Below are positions 23,801 through 35,800 of a stretch of 64,000 nucleotides of DNA, in pieces (within the stretch, counting starts at the first letter, position 1; every line of letters begins with the position of its first letter). A program made the translations under genes and the position numbers. The stretch is from Actinernus sp. WN-2022 (lineage: Eukaryota; Cnidaria; Anthozoa; Actiniaria; Actinernidae), in contig JAOWCC010000577.1 of assembly GCA_030867875.1 (NCBI GenBank), positions 148,606,344 through 148,670,343 of the forward strand. Reading direction: 5' to 3'. Under the pieces are notes generated by a model. That model had not been told where the DNA came from. It ran no database searches and was given only the letters and a program-made list of their open reading frames with translations.

Positions 23801-26800
23801 ATATTTTGTACCCAATACGTTTTTAAAATTCTTATAAACTGTCAAAACCTCGCGATTTCCGAGCTGTTCTCACTATACCGTGTGTCCCATTTTTCTTCCC
23901 TCTTTGAGAAAGTTTATCTAAACATGAGGCCGTATCATCTTTGATCTTTATACGTCAGGTTTGACATTTCTATTTACCTTCACTTTTGATGTATCAGCGA
24001 TAACAGCGAATGTTGTCATGTGACTGCATGTGCATGTAGTATGAGTGAGGTTGGATCCCACGGTAGAACATCCTTTGCTCGACCATGTTCCACTTTTGGA
24101 TCTGCAACGGCATCAGAACAATATACGTTTAGGTAAAAAAAGTGATGTTCATTGACTCAGAGCAAATGACGCTTATGATCGATGGAAATACTGAAGGACG
24201 TAGTCACGCTATCTTGACTTCAGTTTTCTTGAGCCTGGCTTCCGTATGATCGCTACATTACTGTCAGTGGCGTAGGGAGAGGCGAGGCGAGGGAAGCAGT
24301 TGCCTCCCCCCTCTGCCCAGCCTAGTCCCAAGGTGTTCTGACTGGTATTTTTTCTGATGGGTTAATGGGATCCCTGTGGTTTGTACTGGTTGGTGACGTC
24401 ATGGTCATCAAGTCGAGCTGTGACGTCACAAACCAGTACAAACCACAGGCATCCCATTATAATTAATTAACCCATAATAAAAAAATCCAGCCAGAACGCC
24501 TTGGGACTAGGTTGCCCTCTGACCAGTCTCACAAGAGAGATTGACAGAAGTCATCAATGAACATGTCACAGAATTCATCATTTTGCCTCCCCCCCCCCCC
24601 CCCCCCAATTTTCAGGAACTCCCTACGCTCCTGATTACTAGCGATCACATGGAAACCACTCTCCAACTATCATAACAATAACGATCACTGGGATAGCCGA
24701 TAACTATTGTTGTACTATAGAGTTTCCATTTGATCGTTACAATTTCTACGATCGCTGAGTAATTATTTCAGCGATCGTAACGACCATATGGAACCAGGCT
24801 TTATGCTCTTCGTTATTACAATACATGATTTGCAAAACTGGAGTATGGTATCATGAAAGCGGAACTCCAGGACAAATAAACTGCACTTTAAAACAACAAA
24901 AACTTTCGATAACTTACGTGGAGTCTGTCTTCCAAAACACACACTTCTGTTCAAAGCGACCAAGATTTTCCTGTAAACGTCATCCAGACACAAAATATCA
25001 ATTTTTGTGTCAATAATTAGCTATTGCATTAGTTTTCTTTCCGCATTAAAAAGAGTTATTAAAGTAACCTTATTACATAATAGTCAGTGGGTTAAAACCG
25101 GCTGATAGCAAAATCGTAAAAATGATATCACACTGCCTCCAGTGGAGATATATATATCAACACGCATGCGCATGTGATATCACTTCACTTTTGTGTGATT
25201 TGCTCTTGTTTACACCCTAATGGTTCTAAAATGTGAAAAACATTACTTTTAAAAAGAGGCACGACCATCTTGAACATATTTGTTTGATTTTGAGTTGGTT
25301 TCACAGGCTTTGAAAGAAATGTTGGTGATGTTACTTAATAATATCTTCAAAATTAGAAATGAAAATCCTCATCGGGCGTTAATAAAAAAGTAAATTACAT
25401 GGCTGCTTGGAGATACAGAGTTTATACAGAGTTTGTTGCATTCACTCGTAAGTTATCAAGCTAAACACTCGAAAATAGATTCCGTATCTCCACGCGGCCA
25501 CGCAAGGGCTACCGAATGATCAGTCAAAATTGCTCGTCCAAAAGTGCTCGTCCAAAAGTGCTCGTCCAAAAGTGCTTGTCCTTTTAGGCCTTTGCTCGAA
25601 TGCTCGCAAAAAGGATTGTGTGTGCTCGAATTGCTCGTACTTGCTTTTTCCCAAGGTGCTCATTTGCTCGTATTTTGTATAGAACGTTGTTCGCAGCTGT
25701 GATAAAATAACATTCCTAGTGCTGGTCCTAAAAACAAGATGCTCGCCTGCGCCTCGCCAATACTCGAATTTACAACAATTTGGTAGCCCTCATGTAGTAT
25801 CCTCTATATTTTTATATCTCATTTCCAACATCAGACCCAAAGTTGGACACTAAGAGGTTTCGTTAATTCACAGGCTACTTACGTTGACGTGGGTGAGTAT
25901 GATCTTGATAGGAGGGTCGATGACATTTCCCAAGGAAGGTCTGGTGTTTATTGAAAACACGTTGCCACTTAGGGCGCTGTGGTTACCGCTATAAACACAG
26001 ATAATGATGTGCTGGATTTATGTTATCTTATTGTAAGTACACATACGCTAGCGAAGAATTATGAATTCATACTTTAAAAAAAAAAAGAGTAATAAATGTT
26101 TCAGAATAATAGATTCGTTCCAACGATAGTTGAGCGTATGTCTTGATGAAATTAATAATAGAATATGTCATATTGTTATGTATATGTACAATGTTCTATG
26201 CCTGGCCCCCAGTTGTTCCAAAAGTGGATAACTTACTTTCCACCGCATAAATTCCTATCCAGTGGATAAGATAGGTTAGTTTGGTTAATACTTATCCATT
26301 GGATTCAACTGACTTATCCACAGAGGCCAAATGTTTATCCGTGAACTGTACTTTGGAGACTTAAATCTACTGGTAACTTAAAGTGTACCCTGCGAGCAGA
26401 GGTTTCTCATCTTTTTGCCTTTCCTGTCGCCGAAAGAAACCTCTGCCACGAAACGATTGCTTTTCGCGTTGAGCATGCGCCACAGTATCTGGATTTCCAT
26501 TGGCCGAGAAAAACGGGACGGTAAACATTGTAAATTCATTGTAGATTTCAGATTGTTCATTTCCTATTGTTGGCGAAGTGGAGAAAATATAATATATTTC
26601 CTTCTCAGCCCCTTCTTCGAGGGTATAAATCAAAACTTTCTTTAGGATAAATTAAGGTAGATTTATTGAGTCTTCCGAGCAGTTCAGCAAAATAAGAAGA
26701 CGCCAAAGCCGGAGTTTGAAGCCCTTTCGTATCAATCGTCGGCAAAACAAAAACTGCGTGATGACATAAATAACGGCTGCGAAGGATACTGTGGGCTCTT

Positions 26801-29800
26801 GCAGAACCAGCGAAGATCGCCAAAAAGTCATGCCCGAGCGATATCAAACAGGTAAAACCGGTTTGTAACTGGTTTATCACGTGGTTTACCTCCAAGATTT
26901 TGGAGGTTGCAAGTGCGCATGTTCAACGGGAAAAGCAATCGTTTCGTGGCAGAGGTTTCTTTCGGCGACAGGAAAGGCAGAGAGATGAGAAACCTCTGCT
27001 CGCAGTGTACTTAAAGTGCTGATACGGCTAAAATTGTTATCATTTATATCGATTCTCCGTCAAGTAAATAGTTGAATAGTAGAAGATTTCTTGATTTGAG
27101 TGTTACGGCTATGAGTTATAGAGGTTGATATTTCCAATTCATCCTATAAATATTATATTTCAGCCAATCAGAACAGGGCGATATTTCATGGTTTTTCTAT
27201 GAAATACAGAGCGGTATTTCATGGCTAGATCAGGCCAATCAAAATGTAGGAAATTAGATTTTGAATACATAATTAGTCTGCAGACACGTCCGCCATTCGA
27301 AATTTTGTTATTCGCAGTCTATCGTCCGGTCAGTTACCTTGTTTTCGTGATAAATCTTCCCGTAAATTTGTTTTTATAGGATAATATATATATGGTTATT
27401 TCTTGGTTTTCTATGAAATACCGGCGAAAATTTCACTTGAAATTCATATTATTTTGGTACAAATAATACCAATTTCTCGTGAAATATTCGACGGTATTTC
27501 ATAGAAAACCAAGAAATATCCAGTAAATATATGCTAATGATGTGACGTCAAACCTGTCATTTCTTTCTCCTTGTGAGTGAAACTATTTTCTGATTTAGAT
27601 AAAATATTTGGTAGAATCACTGATATAAGCTTCAAACAATTTGTCTCAACTAGGATGTTTTGGTATAATAAATGATGCTGGCTTGATGTCACACATTAGC
27701 ATATTGGAAATATAAACCTTAATAACTCAGACGCAACACTGAAATCAAGAAATGTTCTACTATTCAACTATTCTAGAACTAGAATATTGATGATAAAAAG
27801 ATTTGGTTGTGATTGGCTAGGGAAGTGTTTGTGTATGATGGTAAGTTTTCAAAACAGTTCCACACTTTAGCTAATTAAAAGTAATGTACAAGTAACAACT
27901 GTGTCACTATGCTGCTTATTAGCAACACAATATGATCAAATAAACATGATAGACTGAACTATTAGTGACTTAAATAGCAAAATGTCACATCTTTAACGAC
28001 TCACCGCGTCTTAGTGACCAGGACGTTTGGCAGCAACTCGGACAACTTCCGCACGTGACTGCTAATGAGCCGAACGTGTTGTCCAGGTCCACCTGGAAAT
28101 AAATTTACGAATTATATCATGAGATGCTTGTATGAGTATCCATCGCTGACAAATGATTTAAACGAGTCTTCGCTTATCGCCACTTCGAGTACAGAAAGAG
28201 CGCAGCTCACGAAATCGAACTGACAGCATGTGAAGGCGCCACGGGTAGCCGCTATAGAGTTCATGTGTGACCTCGGAGCACAGGCCTAATCAGTTTGAAT
28301 TAGCTAGGACTGTTTGAAGAGAAGGGAGGTAAAATCGACAAGCCGAATGGGATGAAAAACCCTTGGAGCCAGAAAGAGAACCAACTAACTCAGCCCACAT
28401 TCGACCTTCGCCACAGTCGAACCCGCCCGCAGAGGTGCATAGGAGGCGGACGATGTACCACTCACACCATTCTGACTCTGCAAACTAATGCAAATTAATT
28501 GATGTTGCCCCTGGACTGCACTGTCCTTGTAATTATACAATGTTTCTAATTTGCAAAGAAGACGAATACAAACACAATTTGTACTAAAGAAGAGTACAAT
28601 AGCAAATCCGGCGTTCATAAAGGAGCAAGCTGAAAATGGCGTGCAACCGAATGTCTCACCTTGCACAGCGGCAATTAGTGCTCTCGGTGACACGATGAGT
28701 GTGTTCGTCGACCCAGTCCAGTTAGCAATTGCTGGATCGGAGTAGTTTGGAAACGAGATGTCCTTGTTTGGATCGGCTTCCATGAGGTTGATGGAATGCA
28801 AGGATACCACTAAAAAGAACATACCAAGTACTTGATATATGAAACTGAACGAGACTGTCTGGATCGTTAGCAAATATACTACTTCTATTCTACCTGCTTT
28901 TCAGTTCATTGAGTAGAGAAACGCCTCTGTCAGTATCTCAGCTACATGGCTATTTTGGAAGGAATTACATTGTTATGCTAAATGTCTTATTTCTTGTTTC
29001 ATTTTTTTACTTTTTTACTTTTACTTATTCTTCTCCTCGAGCGGAACTTGTACGTCTTCTCTCAGAAGTGTTTCAAGGATTTCTTGACTTACTGATATTT
29101 GTAGTCAGCAATGGAGTTTTCATGTCGTTAGGATGTAGTTTTTCAGACACAGATGTGCTGTAATCTTCAATAGTGCGCACCACATCCAGGGCTGACACTG
29201 CAGTATGCGACTCCTATAAAATGAAGTTTTGAACGCGAAGTGAGACCAAGTAAGGGGGCGGGTACATTACCAATTACACTTAACGAAGAGTACACTAGAG
29301 GACGCGGTGTTGATTTCCTAGAATTTAGCATGTTGTAGGTGACGACTATTAACAAAGAATAACAGTGAGCTTGTAAATGTTGAGATGAGAACATCAGCCG
29401 GAGCCGCAAGGCTCGCTGTTTAGACGCACTCTGACTCTTACTGACCCATAATAGTTAGTCACAGTAGTTTTGTGATCATTTTTATTCATTTATGAAATAC
29501 CTTAATTCAAAATTGTGAACCAACCTTGGCAACATGTCTCCATTCGTACTTGTTCCTTTTATCCAGTATGTGGCTACCGACTTGTAGAAATTGCTGAAAT
29601 GATAATATTATTAATTTGCAACTGACACGGCACACGCCAATCAATGGAAACTAGGAGTAACACCAACTTCCCTTCATTTATATAGCAGTGCATTCCAATT
29701 GGGATCTCTCGGTCACATAACCAATGACTTCCCTTCATTTATATAGCAGTGCATTCCAATTGGGATCTCTCGGTCACATAACCAATGACTTCCCTTCATT

Positions 29801-32800
29801 TATATAGCAGTGCATTCCAATTGGGATCTCTCGGTCACATAACCAATGACTTCCCTTCATTTATATAGCAGTGCATTCCAATTGGGATCTCTCGGTCACA
29901 TAACCAATGACTTCCCTTCATCTATATAGCAGTGCATTCCAATTGGGATCTCTCGGTCACATAACCAATGGATCATCAACGTCCATCGGCCTCAGGATCA
30001 AAGTTCTCCTGTTTGGCTCTGACTTAATAATTTGTGAGAAACGTTCTGTCTGTTATAAGTATTACACTCTAACTTTAGGACGTCTACGAAAATTTGGGGG
30101 TTCGTTTTCTTTACATTCAGGTTAATTGCTGTTAAATATAAAAGACTGGAATGGAACTTGAACAGTATTCTGGCTCCTAAAAAGGAATTCATACTTCCGA
30201 CTCAAACAAGAGCGAACTAATCAGAGCGTAGCAGTTTTCTCACAGGAATATATCATGTCCCACAAACATAAACACAGACTGGCTATTTTTAGAAAGGTGT
30301 TTGGCATTTTACGAGGTTAACGATGATATATGATTAGAATACCTAAAATTTAAACAAGACACATTTAAGTATTTTTGTAATCATGTATTTTTTGTGCCGT
30401 TTTCTGGTAACAATTCAATTGTATTTCCCATAAATTAAAAAAATAATGCCTTTTGATGTTGTAATAACAGGTTGCCTTGTACATTGGCATCTGCACGCTA
30501 CTACATACTGTCCGGCAAAATTTAAAAGTACGAATCAAACCTACCTTAAGGGTACCCCTTGTCTCGGGAGGTTGGGTGTACTTGTTGTAATCCGCCAGAT
30601 ATCTTAGAATGTCAGCCGTTAGAGTAAGGTCACCACCGAACATGGGAGCTCTGTGCGTCTCCTGCACGGTGTCTCTTAGTAAATGGCCCACCAACGTCGT
30701 TTGATTCCCTTTACTAGTATTGCTAACAACATTATTAGACATTGCGGATAGGGTTTTGGTTAGTGTATCCATTAGATTACCGTCGATTTTAGGAGTACTT
30801 GCCTTGGGTGCAGTAGTCGAGATAGGCGTCGGAGGTTTCAAACTTGGTTTAACACCATTCTTCATTACGTTATCCTCAGATTTAACCGGTTGTTGTGGTT
30901 TTTTGGTCGGAATCTTTAAGGGCACATGCTTTGTGATGACCATAGGCTTGGCCGTGGTGACAGGGGGAATACCTTGAGGAGTACCTTGAGGAGTACTTAA
31001 ACTGTTTGTATTTTCTAAACCCTTGTTTACTGTAGGAGGCTTTGCTGTCACGGCAAATGGGTTGCCACGAGGACGACCTAAACTATTGATTTTTTCCAGA
31101 CCCTTAAGACCTGAATTCATTTGGGTCCCAAAGCTTTGCGACGCCGTCCCAGGTGTAGAAGGAGAAGGACTTCCCAAACTTCCAAAGGTGCCAGGCTGAC
31201 TGGGTGCCTTATTCGTCGGAGTTTTAAATGTCGAGGATGCAGTTTGACGTTCGCCATATGTTTCCCTGGTAGGAGTGAGAGATGGTGCCATATCGAGGGG
31301 ATAAGTAGCCGGCTGGTAGTCAGGCGTCGGTCGTGCATAGTGGATATTGTACGAACCGGGATAGCGTTCCTTTGGAGCTTGTTGGTCGTTATTATAGGAT
31401 GTCTGAACATTCGTTAGGAATGGATCCTGGAAGTTGCCATTATTATGATTTGGATCATAGAGCTCGCTCCTAGACGTTCCTTGGACGTCGTTTTTGTAAC
31501 CATTATACCACACCGTATTTCCTCCCTGCCTCTTATTTCTAGTGCCCATCGACTCAGTATCTCTCTTCCTTCGTCGTCCAATGTCGAATTGTTGGTTAGC
31601 GCTGCTTATTGAAGGCCTATAATGTGAAATAAATCCCGCTGCTCCGTACCCAGGTATACCACCATAGGACATCTGCTGACCTTGACTACCCTGCCAAGCC
31701 TGGTTACCTTGCATGCCCTGGTTACTTTGCCAAGAAGCCTGGTTATTCTGCAAGGTTTGGCCGTTCGGATTCTGCCACTGTTGACGATATGTTCCAGCAT
31801 ACGGTGATTGCGATTGGGTAGGTTGAGGCTGTTGAGCATTGAGGTATCCGTGCTGAGTTATATAAGGAGCCCTTGCATCAGGAACGTTAGCGGGAGAAAT
31901 ACCAGGTCTGTTATACCCATGAGAATTAGAGTATCGCGGAGAACTAACACGATGAAGAGGCTGTCTTGGAGGATTTTCTCTACCAGGCATGTTTCTGTTA
32001 TCCAAGCGATAGTTTTGCGCCGGGATATTTCGGTTGGGAACATTTGCACCCGTTGTAACTTTAGAACCAGTACCAGGGGACAGAACCCTGGCATTAAACA
32101 TCCGAGTCTTTGGTAACAAAGGTTTTATGGGCGGGGGTTTTTGTGCCAAGGGTTTCGATACCACAGGCTTTCTAGTAATTGTCTGTTTCTTTGGAATTAC
32201 TCGCTGTTTGGGAATTTTTACATTTGGTTTAGGAATGCGCGTTCTTGAGAACGTCCGAGCTCCTTGACTTTTATTTTGAAGTTTTAGAGGAAGTTTCCCA
32301 ATGTTGGTAGTACCTTGTTTGCTAGGCAGAGACGTCTCAGGTAACGGAATATTAAGTATTTTATCCGTAGGATGGACAGTAGTTGTGTTAATCGATGGTT
32401 TATGTTGCAGTACGACGCCTTTATGAGATTTTCCATTATGGATGGTTTGATCTCTCGCTGCAGTAGAGTTCGTGACATTTGACCTGTTGTGTGCTCGGTC
32501 CAGTAGCTCACGGTAAGTGTCTACAAAGGTTAGTTTTTGAATCTTGATGAGTATCTCGCTTGGTGTGATCCCCAGCTTGGAGTGCAATGTCTTGAAAGGC
32601 GTTTTCACCTTTGCCCCATCAGCAAATCCTTTTGCCTGAAATGGTACCAAAAATAAGCCCCGTTTCAGTTCGAGTAAACAATAAGTAAATAGTGATGTTC
32701 AGATCTGTAGGTGCCCAGATAAGTAATAGGTAATAAGTAATAACGCGCATGTAGGTACTGAGTACATTTGAGCGCCGGAGTTCGTAACTGGAGTGAAGGA

Positions 32801-35800
32801 ATACGGACGTAGTACGGTCCATTCAGGTACGGCACAGCTACAGTCCTGCCGTATTTATTGAGTGGATTTCGTACGAGTGGGCAAGTTTCGGCAATAACTT
32901 ACGGTATGGTTACTTTACGGCATGCTGTGACGTTGAAATGGTTTCCCTATTGCTTTTGTCTTTCTGATCCAATCAAATTACATAGTTACGGTACAGTAAG
33001 TGGCAGTACGGTTACGGTAAGATTACGGTAAGATAACGGTAAGATTACGGTAAGATTACGGTAAGATTACGGTAAGATTACGGACATGCCGTATGTTTGT
33101 TCTACTCATACGAAATCCGCTCTATTCACCTCATACGAAATGTTCTCTATATATGACATACCGTAACATTGATAATGTGGATCAATCACGGTTTCTGAGA
33201 AACGTTAACCCCCACACTTCACCCTACCTTTAATGGTTAATCATTAATAGAATGGTGCATACCCAAGGGAGGGGTGGGTAGAGACCTAACCCTAACCTAA
33301 CCCACACTCCTCCCCCACACTTCACCCTACCTTTAATGGTTAATCATTAATAGAATGGTGCATACCCAAGGGAGGGGTGGGTAGAGACCTAACCCTAACC
33401 TAACCCACACTCCTCCCCCACACTTCACCCTACCTTTAATGGTTAATCATTAATAGAATGGTGCATACCCAAGGGAGGGGTGGGTAGAGACCTAACCCTA
33501 ACCTAACCCACACTCCTCCCCCACACTTCACCCTACCTTTAATGGTTAATCATTAATAGAATGGTGCATACCCAAGGGAGGGGTGGGTAGAGACCTAACC
33601 CTAACCTAACCCACACTCCTCCCCCACACTTCACCCTACCTTTAATGGTTAATCATTAATAGAATGGTGCATACCCAAGGGAGGGGTGGGTAGAGACCTA
33701 ACCCTAACCTAACCCACACTCCTCCCCCACACTTCACCCTACCTTTAATGGTTAATCATTAATAGAATGGTGCATACCCAAGGGAGGGGTGGGTAGAGAC
33801 CTAACCCTAACCTAACCCACACTCCTCCCCCACACTTCACCCTACCTTTAATGGTTAATCATTAATAGAATGGTGCATACCCAAGGGAGGGGTGGGTAGA
33901 GACCTAACCCTAACCTAACCCACACTCCTCCCCCACACTTCACCCTACCTTTAATGGTTAATCATTAATAGAATGGTGCATACCCAAGGGAGGGGTGGGT
34001 AGAGACCTAACCCTAACCTAACCCACACTCCTCCCCCACACTTCACCCTACCTTTAATGGTTAATCATTAATAGAATGGTGCATACCCAAAGGAGAGTGC
34101 GTGGGTGGTTTCCCAGAAACTGGGATTGAGCCTAAAATATTATGGCTTTTCCATTACTTTAGCTCTTGCGTCAAGATATTGTTACGAGCACTGAACGGCT
34201 TCTTCCACAGCTAGCACAACCCATTTTCAAAAATAATTGTTTTGTTGTTATGAGTACGTTATTTCATGAAGTTTATAACGATTGTATCAAATAAAGATAG
34301 AAATTGATGATATTTGAAAACGGATATTCCAGATATTTCAGCACGCAGCCAGCCGATGTTCGAAGAACACATGTGTCCTTGCCTTAGTCTGCAACGTCTT
34401 ATATTCGGCTGTAATACAGTTCACGAAGCTAGGATTCCCCCATGTTGCATTGCGATCTTCGCCACCGTGACATCCTCGTCTTGCTTGTCCTAATATGGGA
34501 TACAAAGTCTGTGTTGTAGAAAACGTCTGGTACTTAAACTATCTATAGAGGCACAGATGACGTCAAAATGTGACGAGAATAAAACTCACGACACTCGGCT
34601 ATGTCTCGTGGAGTACTTGTTTGCTCTCATAACGTTTTGACGTCATCTTTGCTTCGACTGATTAAGCAAAAAAAATACACGGGGCTAAAATGACATATAT
34701 TTCTTGAATGGAGCATTCTGACATCGTACAATCGGACCGCTCACAGATAATTCCGACTGTTGCCTCTTAATCATAGATGAACTCGCACAAGTAGATCTGG
34801 TTGGCCAAGATCTAAGAACAAAACATAAACAAATAAAGAAAGGAGAATTACAGATATGTAGAGAAAAACAGACATATGGTATGGAAACCTTGAGCCTTTC
34901 TTGGACACGGCCTAGAGTTTAGCTCGTTGAAGACGGTCAGAGTCCAGTCTACATCAAAGTCTTGTTCAGGGTCGCACACCAAGTTGAAGCCTGACAACGA
35001 AATATACCTTCATGTCATTTTGTTATTGTAGTAATGTTGTTTTCTTTAACTTAGCTAATTTAGCTGGCTGAATAGTATGATGTTTTAGCATTCCTACCCC
35101 CTCCCCCTATAAACGTTACTCCCATATAAAAGTGATGGCGGGATACTCGTCGGAAATTTTAAAAGGAACCCCTAAAGGAACCAGAATCTCGTTCTGTGGT
35201 CATGGCTCAAATGCGTTTTAACCCCTACGAGGTACCAATCCCAAAACACAAAATCAACTGACATTTGATCCAAGTGCAATAGACTGTAAAAATACCAAGA
35301 CGTGAAGCAAGTTCAAGAGATCGTGCATTATAAACGATAATTTTATTTTCTAACAAGTAGTTCTTATCTTACTTTGAATATCCTAAAGATACCACGATAA
35401 TCACAACTATGGACGTTTCAAATTGAACCCCCTAAGTGGTACGCCTTTTATCCCTTAATAATAGTAACACAAAAATCTCACATCGATCTGATTGGCTAAG
35501 AGAAGTGCAATTTCTTTGAAACACCAGTGCAAAATTTTGAAACAGATTTTTAGTAAACATGTAAACAAAATTATTCACAACTGAATGACATTTTCCGACT
35601 ACGGTACTGATGCTAACATTGGAATAATCGAACCTTTTACAGACTTTGAACAACTATTGTAAAATGTGAATATTTTATATACATTTTACAACCTTTGTAA
35701 TATGTTTGTGAGTGTACAATTTTAGAGACATTTTGCAAACATTTGAAATAGTTCTTCAGCGTCTGAATTGTTGAATTTTTCCAGTGTAACAAGCTACAAA

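Noticed and set aside
14586..24970. Calling gene 1 an adhesion GPCR
   Set aside because: Only one hydrophobic helix follows the GPS; the next five exons are hydrophilic and end in a stop with continuous phase.
32998..33084. Array of decoy 5' splice sites (ggtaag)
   Set aside because: The motif is on the strand opposite the only gene here, so it cannot act on its splicing.
33212..34130. Interstitial telomere (ctaaccctaaccta)
   Set aside because: Only one short telomere-like phrase occurs per 103-bp unit, and the unit derives from an interspersed repeat.
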